The position numbers were made by a program, and so were the translations under genes. 64,000 nt of DNA from Ashinkailepas kermadecensis (Eukaryota; Arthropoda; Thecostraca; Neolepadidae): assembly GCA_034440615.1 (NCBI GenBank), contig JAOTOM010004342.1, forward strand, positions 204,587-268,586, given 5' to 3'. Shown here in pieces: positions 50,479 to 62,106 of the stretch (position 1 is the stretch's first letter; every line of letters starts with the position of its first letter). Below the pieces are notes generated by a model. It made no database searches and was not told the origin of the DNA. It saw only the letters and a list, made by a program, of their open reading frames with translations.

Positions 50479-50652
50479 CGCGGCTCAGTGGACGGCCACC
50501 CACTCCTGGGGTAAGGTGTCCGTCTCCCAACCGAAAGGTTGTGGGTTCGAGTCCCGTCTGTCGCTACTCTTCGTCCGCAACCATCGACGTGAGAGGTTGG
50601 CAACGCCTTAAGCCAAATCACCCGCAACAGTCGGCGCGCCGTAAATCCAACC
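50479..50652 (+). mobile_element. tRNA-derived SINE, second full-length copy
   Basis: The head has B box GGTTCGAGTCCC and the block CGAAAGGTTGTGGGTTCGA shared with the 29.0 kb copy. The body reads GCAACCATCGACGTGAGAGG then TTGGCAACGC, and the 3' end is GTAAATCCAACCATCC. Read backwards it gives DGTRTHNLSVGRRTPYP, a typical SINE shadow. The body is diverged from the other two copies, but the order of segments is the same. Confidence 0.82.
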
Positions 50653-50940
50653 ATCCATCAACCATCAACCATCAACCATCAACCATCAACCATCAACCAT
50701 CAACCATCAACCATCAACCATCAAACATTAACAATCAACCATCAAGCATCAATCATCAACCATCAACCATCAACCGTGAATCAGCAATCATCATCCATCA
50801 ACCATCAGCCATCAACCATCAACCACAACCACAACCATCAACCACAACCACAACCATCAACCATCAACCACCAATCATCAACCACAACCACAGCCATCAA
50901 CCACAACCATCAACCATCAATCATCAACCGCCACCACATC
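50653..50940. repeat. 7 bp (ATCAACC)n array grown from the SINE tail
   Basis: ATCAACC repeats, later mixed with CACAACC, begin exactly at the SINE 3' end. The homologous SINE at 29.0 kb ends in a short AACC run at the same place. Confidence 0.92.
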
Positions 50941-52024
50941 CTCAGCTTAGTCCTGTCAGACTCACTGATTCACGCACGACATCGTTACTGCTTGACGGTC
51001 AACTTTGGTTTGGAGGGGCGCTGTGCGCGCTGGAGGGGGGTCAAACTTGTCAGATGTGATCTCGTAGGATGTGCCGTGTGATGGACACGCGGGAGCGTGT
51101 GGTGAACCCAGTCTGAATGGTAGCTTTTGCTATGCTACCTCAAGATAGTGCTCGATTTTCTATCATCATCGTGTCCAATGTTGTCAAGGATCGCTCTGAT
51201 GCGACCGCAACCACACGTGACGTGACGTGACGTGACGTGACGTGACGTCACGGCACGTCACGCACGGGGCCATGTCTTGTCCAAGAGTCAGCCATGGGTC
51301 GGAGAAGAACTCCATCGAATAACCAGCCGAAAGTATAGGCACCCTGTCAAATATACGCCGCAGGCCGAAGCACCCACTATCGGACTATGCGCCGAGACGC
51401 CCTTACGACCCAGGCATCGCTTTTGGGTACGACCTTACACCTGCAGGGGACGAGTGGGTCACGTTGGTTCATCTGAAGCCCAGCGGGACCTTGAGGACCA
51501 ACTGGGCACGCGACTCGTCCCGGGCGGCCAGCGGAATGCCTTGGTATATTTGAACGTCTTGGCGCTTGGTAGTGCGGCGCGAGAATTAACGTGAACCCTG
51601 ACAGGACCCACCTGGAATAGTCTGCAGTCTCTCCACCTCTGGCGAGCTGGGCGTTTCTAATTCACCTTGCGATTCATCACTAAGGGAGCCCCAATGAGAC
51701 ACGAGGGACACAGCCGGCCGCAGGAGTGGAACGCATCGGGCACCGAGTGGCACGCAGACCTAATTGGACACGTGGGGATCACTGGGAACTGGAACCTGTA
51801 AACAGGGTGGGTAGCGGTCTCGGACCCATCGATATTACAGTCGAAAGAAGCAGGGTCGTAAGCTGAACCGGGACTTTACTAAAAAGTAAAGCTTGTTGCT
51901 AAAAAGTAAAGCTTTTTAAAAGCTGCCGCTACCGCTCAGTCATTCCCACCGGCCGCGGTGGGAATGACTGAGCGGTGCTCGCCTGTCCAAGCCACTGCTG
52001 ACCATTCCCAATGCCCCCCCCCCC
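50941..52024. other. Unique sequence with a CGTGA pentamer tract
   Basis: (CGTGA)n at 51215-51250 runs into TGACGTCA and an inverted CGTCACG copy (to 51263). The remainder up to the hairpin at 51931 is unrecognised. Confidence 0.5.
51931..51976. repeat. Perfect hairpin: 21 bp stem, 4 base loop
   Basis: ACCGCTCAGTCATTCCCACC plus G pairs perfectly with its complement across a GCCG loop. It is preceded by two copies of CTAAAAAGTAAAGCTT. The loop is too short for a typical microRNA precursor. Function unknown. Confidence 0.9.
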
Positions 52025-52775
52025 CAAGACGGGATTATCTGATCGTGGTGGGGATTGTCTGATCAAGGTGAGGATTGTCTGACCGTGGTGGGATTATCTG
52101 ACTGACCGTGGTGGGGATTGTCTGACCTGGATGAGGATCGTCTGACCGTGGTGGGGATTATCTGACTGGGTGGGGATCGACTGACCGGGGTGAGGATTGT
52201 CTGACCTGGGTGAGGATTGTCTGACCGTGGTGGGGATTATCTGACTGGGTGGGGATCGACTGACCTGGGTGAGGATCGTCTGACCGTGGTGAGGATTATC
52301 TGACTGGGTGGGGATCGACTGACCGGGGTGAGGATTGTCTGACCGGGGTGAGGATTGTCTGACCGGGGTGAAGATTGTCTAACCGGAGTGCGTATTGTCT
52401 GACCGGGGTGAGGGTTGTCTGACCTGGGTGAGGATCGTCTGACCGTGGTGGGGATTATCTGACCGGGGTGAGGATTGTCTGACAGTGGTGGGGATTGTCT
52501 AACCGGAGTGCGTATTATCTGACCTGGGTGAGGGTTGTCTGACCTGGGTGAGGATCGTCTGACCGTGGTGGGGATTATCTGACTGGGTGGGGATCGACTG
52601 ACCGGGGTGAGGATTGTCTGACCGGGGTGAGGATTGTCTGACCGGGGTGCGCATTGTCTGACCTGGGTGAAAATTTACTGACCGTGGTGGGGATTGTCTG
52701 ACCGGGGTGCGTATTGTCTGACCTGGGTGAAGATTACTGACAATGGTGGGGATTGTCTGACCGCGGTGGGGATTA
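52025..52775. repeat. ~20 bp minisatellite, about 37 copies
   Basis: GACCGGGGTGAGGATTGTCT-like units with GACCGTGGTGGGGATTATCT and GACTGGGTGGGGATCGACT variants recurring in blocks. Confidence 0.95.
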
Positions 52776-55757
52776 CCGACGGTACTGCCTGAGCGGGGAT
52801 TGCCGTCGCACTGGGCGGACCTCCGGCCGGTTGGAGTCGGTAATTGCCAGCCACCGCATACTGATCAATAGGGATGAGGCATAAAGCTAGATACCATCTG
52901 ACCCGACCAATCGATCCGGCGCGCATAAATTATGCACCGACGCCGAGTGGGCGACTGTTGACACAGGCTGTCACTGACACCCGTGTTTGTCCAGTACTTG
53001 AGGCGGGTGCAGATTTGTCACTAATTGGCATTTTTAATAGGACAAGAGTGGTCGGTTGGCAGGCGGCCGCTCGGCGGACGATAGAGCCGTTTGAGTGTTT
53101 TGTGAGGGGGTCGGCGGGGATAAGAGCGGGGCGGGCGAGACAGTGCTGGACGCAAGGGCGTTCCTGGGTGTTGGTGAGGTGAGTTGAGACATGCCAGCGA
53201 AAGATGAGTGCATGATGCATGTTCTTGGCTGGCTGGTGTAGTGTTCAGCTGGGATATCAGGAGGCCGTTGCATGAACATATTTCTATGTCACCAACACGG
53301 TGGCAGGCTGGGCAAATTCAACACACATGCACACATGACTAAATTTTGCTTCTTTCAACTCACCTTTTTCACGTAGCAGAATTGCTCGGTTCTAGGGTAA
53401 CCGGTTGGCCAACGTGAGTGCTGCAATTACTCCCCCGAAACCAGCACAATACGTTACGTAGGGAGAGGCAAAGTAAGTGCGCAATATAAATGAGTTCTCG
53501 GACGAGATAAAAAAAAACTGTTTGTTGCGATACCAACGCTCTTGCTATATTTTTAGGCATGGAATGACATTTATCCAACTTTGCGATTTCAGAGTTTTAT
53601 CCACCAGCTTTACCAAATATGTTTACCGGTACTGAATAGTTGATTATTTTCATCTTAACATGTTCACATGACAGCCTCGGTTATAGCTGATGGTCAGCGT
53701 GAGTTAAATTTGACGGTCAACTTCGTGCCACAGATACAAAGTAAATCCATCCGGTCGCGCTTGTCGTTCTGCGAAGATCGGGCTATGGCGTGGCGTTGGC
53801 GTAGTTTCTGACCGTCGTTGGTGACATGGCGAGCTGCAATGCACATGCTGCCGGTTTTTGCAGGACGAGGTTGCAGATTTTCTTCGTGGAATTATGGGTG
53901 GAAAGGTTTTTTCTATCTCCGTGAGTGCTTCATGCAATTCAACCGCGTGCTTTCCGCGACTGGTTTTACCAAAACAAACTGCATTGAGTGGTTAAAATAA
54001 AAACGCAATCGTTGTGATCGCAGGTGGGTAAGTTTAGTGATCAAGTCGGAAAATACTGTATTAGCGCCGCAATTTTCGACGGGCGCTTTGGCACGTGTGC
54101 TCATAGTCCATTCGACGATAGTGTGCTCATGGCGAATTAACTACCGCATTATGTTGAGACGTCAGGGGTTCGTTAAGACAACTTAGCGTCATAAATGGTT
54201 CAAGTCGTAGCACTAGGGACACAGACAATGCTTCGTCAGGTCCCAAAGGTTACGTTCCGTGCAGGCGACACTCGGGTGGATGAACTCCAGCCGTACAAAC
54301 ATAGGGCTAGTTATTCATCAATACCTCACATTCCAACCATTTATAGACCACCTTACCGTGAAATGTAAACGTATGGTGCTGGAACTTATCCACGCTAGTC
54401 ATGTCGTGTCAGAGGATGCCATTAAAACAAATTATTAAGGTGCTACTCAATCGATCCATTCCGTATGCGGCACATGTGGGTGCACAACTCAACACAACTC
54501 AACACAACTCAAATGGGTGCAAAATGATAGTTTGTGCGAGCATATCCTCGTAAGGAAGCAGCGGCATGGAGATATTCCACATGAGTTAAACCCGTCATAC
54601 ATTTTAGTTGTACACATTACAACGGTATGTCATCAACTGTGCCCGAAAAAAGCATCACACAACCACCTAATAAGTGTGCAGTGTGCGCTTCCACAACACA
54701 AACCCACGACACCCAGTAGTTTGGACGTCTGAGACCATTGTGGGGCGAAACAATGGCGGGCAAGCGTATGCCATGTCATGCTGACATGTGGTGTCATCCT
54801 ATGGCATGCTGCCATGCGCTGTCATGGTATGACATGCTGACATTCTGTCGTGTTATGCCATGCTGTCAAACTGTCATGCTGTTATGCCATGGCATGCTGC
54901 CCTGCAATGTTATGCTGTCATGATATGGCATGCTGTCATGACATGGCATGTTGTCATGCCATGACATGCTGCCATACTATGACATTCTTTCATGCTACGA
55001 CATGTCCTGCTATGGAATGCGCGGATACACGCTATGCGAATGCTTTCAATATTCTAGGACGGTGTATTTATTGTTGACATTACTCTTCACTGCTTGTTAC
55101 CACGCTTTGCACTTACAATGCTATGTGCCAACTGTAGAGTGACACTGCTTGAGAATGGGGACTGTGCATAAATTAGTGTATGCTTGCATGCATGCAAGCA
55201 AAGGCAAACACATGAAACATCACGGGGTGGTGGTGGTGTGTGCGTGTGTGCGGTGTGTGAAGGGAACTGGTGGAACCATTGTATCCCACTACTCATGTAG
55301 GACAAGAAGTAGTCTCTTAAGACCGTGAGCCGGCCTCTGGTTTGAGAGTAATCCTTGTATTGTTCACACAAAAAAAAACATAAAAAGTGAGTTGCACTTT
55401 CGTCCTCAGTAGCCAACACGATGCGTACTTTTGGGGTAATTACGCCGAGACCAGCGACTTACCTGCCGCATTACAGACCGATCCAGTGGGTAATCCAGTG
55501 GCTAATCCAGTGACTGATTGGTATTGCTGGCAAGTGAAATATACGATCACGCACTTGGCGTACATTAGTTCGAAAATGTAAACGAAGGCATCCACTTGAC
55601 CTTGAACCGCTAATTACTACACGCGTCACTGAATTTCCCCATCCATGTTTTGAATGCAACTCGTCCAATAAGATAAGGCGCTGAGTATTGAGCGCAAAAT
55701 ATATCCACGGGACAGTATTCTGAGTGATTGACTCATGGCCGGCAACAGCAATGTACA
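52776..55757. other. Mostly unique sequence
   Basis: About 3 kb with no recognised gene. 53287-53333 matches a dispersed repeat at 25860-25906. An ACACAACTCA x3 tract lies at 54483-54511. A diverged ATGACATGCTGYCAT repeat region spans 54760-55015, and an A-run and GT-rich tract lie at 55200-55260. Confidence 0.45.
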
Positions 55758-55871
<114 letters not shown>

Positions 55872-55918
55872 CTAGCACCACAGCAGCGAGCGGTGGGTGT
55901 GGGCACGCTGGGACCCGG

Positions 55919-56486
55919 CACATCATGGCCATATCCGACACTGAAGATACTGAGCTGGGGTCGCCAGGGAGTGGCCCCTTGGACGCCCTGATCCCCGACA
56001 CATCATGGCCATATCCGACACTGAAGATACTGAGCTGGGGTCGCCAGGGAGTGGCCCCTTGGACGCCCTGATCCTCGACACATCATGGCCATATCCGATA
56101 CTAAAGATACTGAGCTGGGGTCGCCAGGGAGTGGCCCCTTGGACGCTCTGATCCCCGACACATCATGGCCATATCCGACACTAAAGATACTGAGCTGGGG
56201 TCGCCAGGGAGTGGCCCCTTGGACGCCCTGATCCCCGACACATCATGGACACATCCGACACTAAAGATACTGAGCTGGGGTCGCCAGGGAGTGGCCCCTT
56301 GGACGCCCTGATCCCCGACACATCATGGCCATATCCGACACTAAAGATACTGAGCTGGGGTCGCCAGGGAGTGGCCCCTTGGACGCCCTGATCCCCGACA
56401 CATCATGGCCATATCCGACACTAAAGATACTGAGCTGGGGTCGCCAGGGAGTGGCCCCTTGGACGCCCTGATCCCCGACACATCAC
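55919..56486. repeat. 80 bp minisatellite, 7 copies
   Basis: CACATCATGGCCATATCCGA starts a unit every 80 bp at 55919, 55999, 56079, 56159, 56239, 56319 and 56399, with a partial, changed copy at 56479. Units are nearly identical. Confidence 0.97.
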
Positions 56487-56964
56487 GGCCACATCCGCGC
56501 TCGGTGGCGCGGCTCAGTGCGCCGGCGAGCGGCTGCCGAGAGCTTAAGCTCCACATTCCCACCAGTCTGACGTTCTGCGCGCGAGGAAATTGGAAGTGGC
56601 AGTGCACGCAGCGGCGTGCGCGCCGTCGTCGGGCCTGGAGGTTCTCCGACATTCCTGCCTGCCACGCCTGCCAGCATGCACCCGCGTGAAGCAGGATCGG
56701 GCGCAGACGGAAAACAACGCATCAATCAATCACGCGGTATTGACTATCCTGAGCGGCGATGCGATACGAGGCGGGCTCACCGTCCGGTTGGTCTGCGTTG
56801 ACTGACAGTGCTGGATTCGAGCCTCGTGGCGGAAACAAGAGCCAGCCGGAATCATTTCTACAGGACAGAGATCCATCCATCTGGGAGTCTGCAGCACAGC
56901 CCAGAAGGGCTCTGTTGCACACCTGCAATACGCTCCCAGTCATTATCTGGTCTCGTGATTCGTG
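56487..56964. other. GC-rich then unique sequence
   Basis: GC-rich to about 56660. GGATTCGAGCC at 56813-56823 resembles a B box of a decayed tRNA-like segment. No gene recognised. Confidence 0.35.
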
Positions 56965-57245
56965 ACAACCGGGCTTCAGGTGGCCCCCGGTCTCCAGATG
57001 GCCCCAGACTCCAGGTGGGCCCCGGGCTCCAGGTGACCCCAGACTCCAGGTGGCCCCCAGACTACCAGACCCTCCAGGTGACCACCGGGCTCCAGGTGAC
57101 CACCAGGCTCCAGGTGACCACACCGGGCTCCAGGTGACCACCGGGCCCCAGGTGACCACCAGACTCCAGGTGTCTTCTGGGCTCCAGGCGACCACTAGAC
57201 TCCAGGTAACCACCAGACTCCAGGTGGCTCCCGAACTCCAGGCGA
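56965..57245. repeat. 18 bp minisatellite, about 15 copies
   Basis: GGGCTCCAGGTGACCACC and AGACTCCAGGTGGCCCCC units. LQVTTR frames are artefacts. Confidence 0.93.
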
Positions 57246-57688
57246 CCGCCGCCGTCGGCCGCAGCCGCCGAGACAGTTTTTGCGCACTTTCAGCACTTCT
57301 TTGACTGCCGACTGGAGCTCATCTGGGTTTTTGCAATCGGGCTTGATTTTCGACGTCAGATGGGAAATTAAAAGTGCTCGTCGGTCGGCTGTAGGCGGCT
57401 CACGGCCGACCAGAGCGGGCACGTCATTACACTAATAGCCGGGCCGTATGTGTGTCTGCCAGCCGCCTGTGTGCGGCGGTCGGCTAGGGTTGATTAACGC
57501 TTGTGGTATGTGGCGCGAGTAAAGCGTGTAGCTCGCGTACCTGGTCGTACCTGGTCGTGCCTGGTGTACCTGGTGCACCTTGTCGTGCACCTGAGCGCGG
57601 TCAGGTGTGTGTCCGAGTGGTACACGAGTGTATGGGCACGGACGTGAGCGTTTGAATGAGCTAAGCGTGTGTTTATCCATCCAGGTAA
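57246..57688. other. Unique sequence with an 11 bp TACCTGGTCG repeat
   Basis: GTACCTGGTCG-like units at 57537-57590. Nothing else recognised. Confidence 0.45.
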
Positions 57689-57759
57689 GTATGTCTGTCT
57701 GTCTACCTGTCTGTACATATGCTTCTGTTTGTTTGTCTGTCTGTCAGTCTGTCTCTCTG

Positions 57760-57795
<36 letters not shown>

Positions 57796-58165
57796 GCATA
57801 GCTGCATGTCTGTCTGTCTATGTGTGTATGCCATTCCGTCTGCATACTTGTCGCTACGTGTGCCCGTCGTCTGTATGTCTGTCTATCTGTCTGCCTCTTT
57901 GCTTGTCTGTTGTCTATCTGTCCGTCTGTCTGTCTGCATATCTGTGTCTGTTTTCTGTCTATCTATCTGTATGCCATTCCGTCGGTATGCTTATCTCCAT
58001 GTCTGCCCGTCGTCTGTCTGACCGTATGTCTGGCTGTATTGTATGTCCATGTGTCAGCATATCTATGTCTAACCATCTGGTTATCCGTCTGCCTGTCCAT
58101 TCCTGTACATGCCTGCCTACGTGTCGATATACACGCACGTGTGTCTGTGGGCCCACCTGGCTGTC
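57689..58165. repeat. Imperfect (TCTG)n tetranucleotide region
   Basis: TCTG/TCTGTC repeats degrade outward from a pure block near 57763-57795. VCLSVCLS frames are artefacts. Confidence 0.9.
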
Positions 58166-58443
58166 TGCCTGTGTCCGTGCACGCGGCCACCGCTGCCCTC
58201 TCACCGTGTGCGCCAGAGATCGCCACCGGCCAGCGATCACCGTACGCCGGCCGACGAACGCGCCGTGAACGCCGCCGGCGGAAGGGGTGCGCCGCCGCCG
58301 CAGCAGATCGATCGGCCGGTAATGAAGCAATTTTGACCCGGCTGCGACCACCTGGCCGCCACCGAGGAAATTTCACCGAAAAAAGCCGCGCGCCGGTGCG
58401 GCGGCGGCGGCGGCGGCCCTGCCGGCGTCTGTCGTGTGCGCCT

Positions 58444-58445
<2 letters not shown>
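58166..58445. promoter_or_regulatory. Short CpG-rich island
   Basis: CG-rich with a (GGC)n tract at 58397-58421. No convincing exon or core promoter element. Confidence 0.3.

Positions 58446-58478
<33 letters not shown>
58446..58478. repeat. 7 bp (GGAGACA)n, about 5 copies
   Basis: Short perfect heptamer repeat between the CpG-rich segment and the pentamer array. Confidence 0.93.
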
Positions 58479-58481
<3 letters not shown>

Positions 58482-58533
58482 CTCGGTACGGCCGGATAAA
58501 GGAGACCGGCGACAAATGGGGCAGGAGGAAGAA

Positions 58534-59003
58534 CAGAGCAGAACAGAACAGGACAGGACAGAACAGGACAGGACAGGACAGGACAGGACAGAACAGAACA
58601 CAACAGAACACAACAGAACACAACAGAACACAACAGAACACAACAGAACACAACAGAACAAAACAGAACAGAACGGCACAGGGCAGAACACAACACAGCA
58701 AAACGCAATACGACACGATACAACACAACACAACACAACACAACACAACACAACACAACACAACACAACACAGCACAACACAGCACAGCACAGCACAGCA
58801 CAGCACAACCCAATACAACACAACACAACACAACACAACACAACACAACACAACACAGCATAGCACAGCACAACACAACACAACACAACACATCACAATA
58901 CAACAAACACAACACAACACAACACAACACAACACAACACAACACAACACAACACAACACAACACAACACAGCACAACACAACACAACATGACATGACAT
59001 AAT
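58534..59003. repeat. Pentanucleotide (ACAAC)n / (ACAGA)n array, about 470 bp
   Basis: Begins as GGACA/GAACA units and changes gradually to ACAAC with ACAGC interruptions. Minus-strand CCVVLCC frames are artefacts. Confidence 0.96.
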
Positions 59004-59247
59004 AGAACGGAGTACAAGATTAATTACGTAACTGTATGGCAACTGAGGCAAGCAAGTCCGAGTCATCGCTGCTTTGACACTCATTGCGCTATGCTAATGT
59101 ACTGCGGCAGTTCGCTAAGGGGGCGGCACGGTGCAGGCGTGTTTCTTGTTGTCACGCTCTGATGCAGCTGTAATCAGTTATTCGACAAGATCCCCACAGT
59201 CGTATATGAGGCCCTGCAAGTGCCGTCATTTGTCAAGAGCGCTACCG
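59004..59247. other. Unique sequence
   Basis: Nothing recognised. Confidence 0.4.
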
Positions 59248-59641
59248 CGGGATGTAGACTCCCGCCACCGCGCGATGTAGACTCCCGCCACCGCGGGATG
59301 TAGACTCCCGCCACCGCGAGATGTAGACTCCCGCCACCGCGGGATATAGACTCCCGCCACCGCGGGATGTAGACTCCCGCCACCGCGGGATGTAGACTCC
59401 TACCACCGCGGGATGTAGACTCCCGCCACCGCGGGATGTAGACTCCCGCCACCGCGGGATGTAGACTCACGGCCCTGATGTAGACTCCCGCCACCGCAGG
59501 ATGTAGACTCCCACCACCGCGGGATGTAGACTCCCGCCACCGCGGGATGTAGACTCACGGCCCTGATGTAGACTCCCGCCACCGCGGGATGTAGACTCCC
59601 GGCCACGATGTAGACTCCCGCCACCGCGGGATGTAGACTCC
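59248..59641. repeat. 23 bp minisatellite, about 17 copies
   Basis: GGGATGTAGACTCCCGCCAC plus CGC units. GCGGGA and TCCCGC are complementary, so each junction can form a small hairpin. Some units are truncated to CACGGCCCTGATGTAGACTC. Confidence 0.95.
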
Positions 59642-59692
59642 TCTTGTCGCTCACAGCACAGCGAGCACATGTGGCACCGGCAGAAGTGCCGG

Positions 59693-59734
59693 CATCAGGT
59701 CAGGTCAGGTCAGGTCAGGTCAGGTGTGACGTCA
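59693..59734. repeat. (AGGTC)n pentamer followed by a CRE
   Basis: Six to seven AGGTC units are followed by a full TGACGTCA at 59727-59734. Confidence 0.9.
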
Positions 59735-60487
59735 TCAGGGTGAGCGTGTCGATCACGACCCAGTTGGCAGGGTCGGGAAGTGGCAAAAGGTCAGGTGATG
59801 ACACCGCCTGCCGGCGCGCTATCACGCTTTTGGGATAGTCGGAAAGTCTGCAGTTTGTGGTAGTTGTAGGCGTGTCGCTCGGCGCGGTTTTGCACGTGCG
59901 GAAAGTACGAATGGTGCAGAGCTGTGCGGACAGCTTTGTTCAGTCTGTCAGGACGGAGTCCGTCAGATCCCGTCCGCCGGTATTGGTGTTGGCGACGGTT
60001 TGTCCGGACAACGGCGAGTCCTCAGAACAGCACTGTCCAGTTACTTCTGTCCGGACAGTGCTGCCTCCGCCGGGCGACACCTCGATGCCTTGGTGCCTCG
60101 TCCCGGAGGAAGATGATGAGGACAAGGACGGTGGTGCCCGTCCGCCCGGTGCCGCTTCTCGTGCTGCCTGCAGGTGGCCAGCAGGTTCAGCTTGGTCCGT
60201 GTGCTGGTCTGGCTTGTGTTGTCACAGCCTCCTTGAAATCACGGCGAGATCGCAGCAAGAGCAGTATTATCCTGGCCCGTGGTCAGCAGTATTATCCTGG
60301 CCCGTGGTCAGCAGTATTATCCTGGCCCGTGGTCGAGTTTGTGCCGCCGACGGCCGCCAGCTGACTTCGACGTCGCAAAACTCGAGGATGGTCTGCCATA
60401 AGCATAGCCGGTGTTAATGCGTGGTGGGGGTTCAACACTGCAGAAGCACGGGTGTCCGTTACATCGTCCTGCCCTGCGTATAATCCA
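59735..60487. other. Unique sequence with a 22 bp x3 repeat
   Basis: CAGTATTATCCTGGCCCGTG plus GT occurs three times at 60261-60329. A 186-codon frame (59857-60417, +) has no recognised domain. It could be a fragment of a gene but has no supporting evidence. Confidence 0.4.
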
Positions 60488-60645
60488 TCTCAGAGTGCGA
60501 GCAATTACCTCAAAGTGTGAGTAGCTATCTTAGAGTGTGGTGAGCTAACTCATTATGTGAGAAGAACCTGTCTCAGATTGTGAGGAGCTGTCTCAGATTG
60601 TGAGGAGTTGTCTTAGAGTGTGAGGAGCTATCCCGGATGGTGAAT
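60488..60645. repeat. ~21 bp diverged minisatellite
   Basis: CTCAGATTGTGAGGAGCTGT-like units, about 7 copies. Confidence 0.85.
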
Positions 60646-60759
60646 AATTTTCAGTGTATGGGGATGCCCGTTTCGAAATCACCTCCATCCATACAACACC
60701 TCCTGCCGCCTGCATTCTCCTCCTGTCCCCTCTTGTCGCTGAGCCACTGTATCCCTCTG

Positions 60760-61155
60760 TCCGCCCGAGAGTATGTCCGTCTGTCCGGCCGCGGGTGTGT
60801 CCGTATGTCCGCCTGAAGAGTGTCCGACTGTCCGCCCGCTGGTGTGTCCGACTGTCCGCCCGAGTCTGTGTCCGTCTGTCCGCCCGAGTCTGTGTCCGTC
60901 TGTCCGCCCGCGGGTGTGTCCGAGGCTGTGTCCGCCTGTCCGCCCGTGGGTGTGTCCGAGGCTGTGTCCGCCTGTCCGCCCGCGGGTGTGTCCGAGGCTG
61001 TGTCCGTCTGTCCGCCCGCCGGTGTGTCCGAGGCTGTGTCCTCCTGTCCGCCCGCGGGTGTGTCCGAGGCTGTGTCCGCCTGTCCGCCCGCGGGTGTGTC
61101 CGAGGCTGTGTCCGCTTGTCCGCCCGCGGGTGTGTCCGAGGCTGTGTCAGTCCGT
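60760..61155. repeat. 36 bp GC-rich minisatellite, about 10 copies
   Basis: CTGTCCGCCCGCGGGTGTGT and CCGAGGCTGTGTCCGC, with shorter units at the start. The period is a multiple of three, so CVRLSARG, SVCPPAGVSEA and CPSVRPRV frames stay open. Not coding. Confidence 0.94.
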
Positions 61156-61179
61156 CAAGTCCGGCCGCATGTCGGGACG

Positions 61180-61760
61180 GCGGCGCGCTTTCTCACCGGT
61201 CGGGTCGGCCACCTCGTAAAGCAGATTTGCAATTTCGTACGGCCGTGTTCATTACGGTCGGCGCGCCGCAGCCCGGCAATTAGACGGCGCACCTCGGCGT
61301 CGGCGGCGCGGCCCTGCGACGCGGTCCAGCGGCGGTGGCCGGCCGGCCGCAGCCGCAGCCGCAGCCGCAGCCACTGCCGCAGCCGCGGCCGTGCCGGACC
61401 GGCCTGACGTCACACACGCAACGCCGCCGTAAATCGGCGCCCGCACGTGCCGGCGACGCGTGTGACGTCACCGGAGACGCGGCGGCCACGCGGAGCGCGC
61501 GCGCCCACGCCGGTGTGACGTCACCGCGCCGGCGCGGTGACGTCACGGCCGTCGATGGCGGCAGATGGTGCGGATTCGTCGGAGTCGGCGTGGCGAAGTG
61601 CGCGCTGCTCCGCCCACGGCGCGGCGGCGGTCACAGTCGGCGGCGGCCCGCTCTCGGCTGGGCAGAGATTTGTCGCCGCGGCGGCGGCGCTGCTCCGGTC
61701 GGGACGAGACCATCTGCCCGGGTCCCGCACTCGGTCCCAGTCGAGACTGTGTGGTCCGGA
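61180..61760 (+). promoter_or_regulatory. CpG island with four full CRE palindromes
   Basis: CG-rich DNA with TGACGTCA at 61405, 61463, 61516 and 61538, all within 141 bp. The last two are halves of a 32 bp perfect palindrome (61515-61546) centred on GCCGGC. A GCCGCA repeat lies at 61344-61382. At 61555 GATGGCGGCAG (YY1-like) contains an ATG opening MAADGADSSESAW, within a 114-codon frame ending at 61881 that resembles no known protein. This looks like a cAMP/ATF-responsive TATA-less promoter. Its gene is not identified and the + orientation is a guess. Confidence 0.5.
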
Positions 61761-62106
61761 CGGTGCAGCAGTGGGGTATGGTGTGCAGAGTGGAGGTGGC
61801 GGCCAGCTTGGCTTGACGTTTGCAAAGTATGCTATGAGCATTGCACATTGGCTCCGGTTGGCTCTTCGACCGCTAGTCTGAAACGAGCACGCCCAAAGCT
61901 CTGTTCGCCCGTTTCATGATGCACGGTGCATGGAATGTGAACGTTCGCTTGCGATTGAGAACCACGCCAAGGTCATGACCTCACAAGCTGCCTTCAGCAC
62001 GGTGATACGCTTGCCGTGCGCTTAGATACCGCGATGCATTCTTCCAACACTGTGCTAAGCTCATCTTGCGCTTAAATATCGCGATGGTAATATTTAATAT
62101 AATTTT
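61761..62106. other. Unique sequence before the retrotransposon
   Basis: A diverged duplication GTGCGCTTAGATACCGCGATG / TTGCGCTTAAATATCGCGATG lies at 62014-62084. No gene recognised. Confidence 0.4.

Noticed and set aside
49752..50654. 300-codon minus-strand ORF
   Set aside because: Starts inside the second SINE (DGTRTHNLSVGRRTPYP) and runs through GC-rich island DNA and diverged repeats; no domain recognised.
51931..51976. microRNA precursor
   Set aside because: A 4 base loop and perfectly paired 21 bp stem without lower-stem structure do not fit typical pre-miRNAs.
57669..58268. Serine/cysteine-rich ORFs resembling keratin-associated proteins
   Set aside because: They are translations of an imperfect TCTG tetranucleotide repeat.
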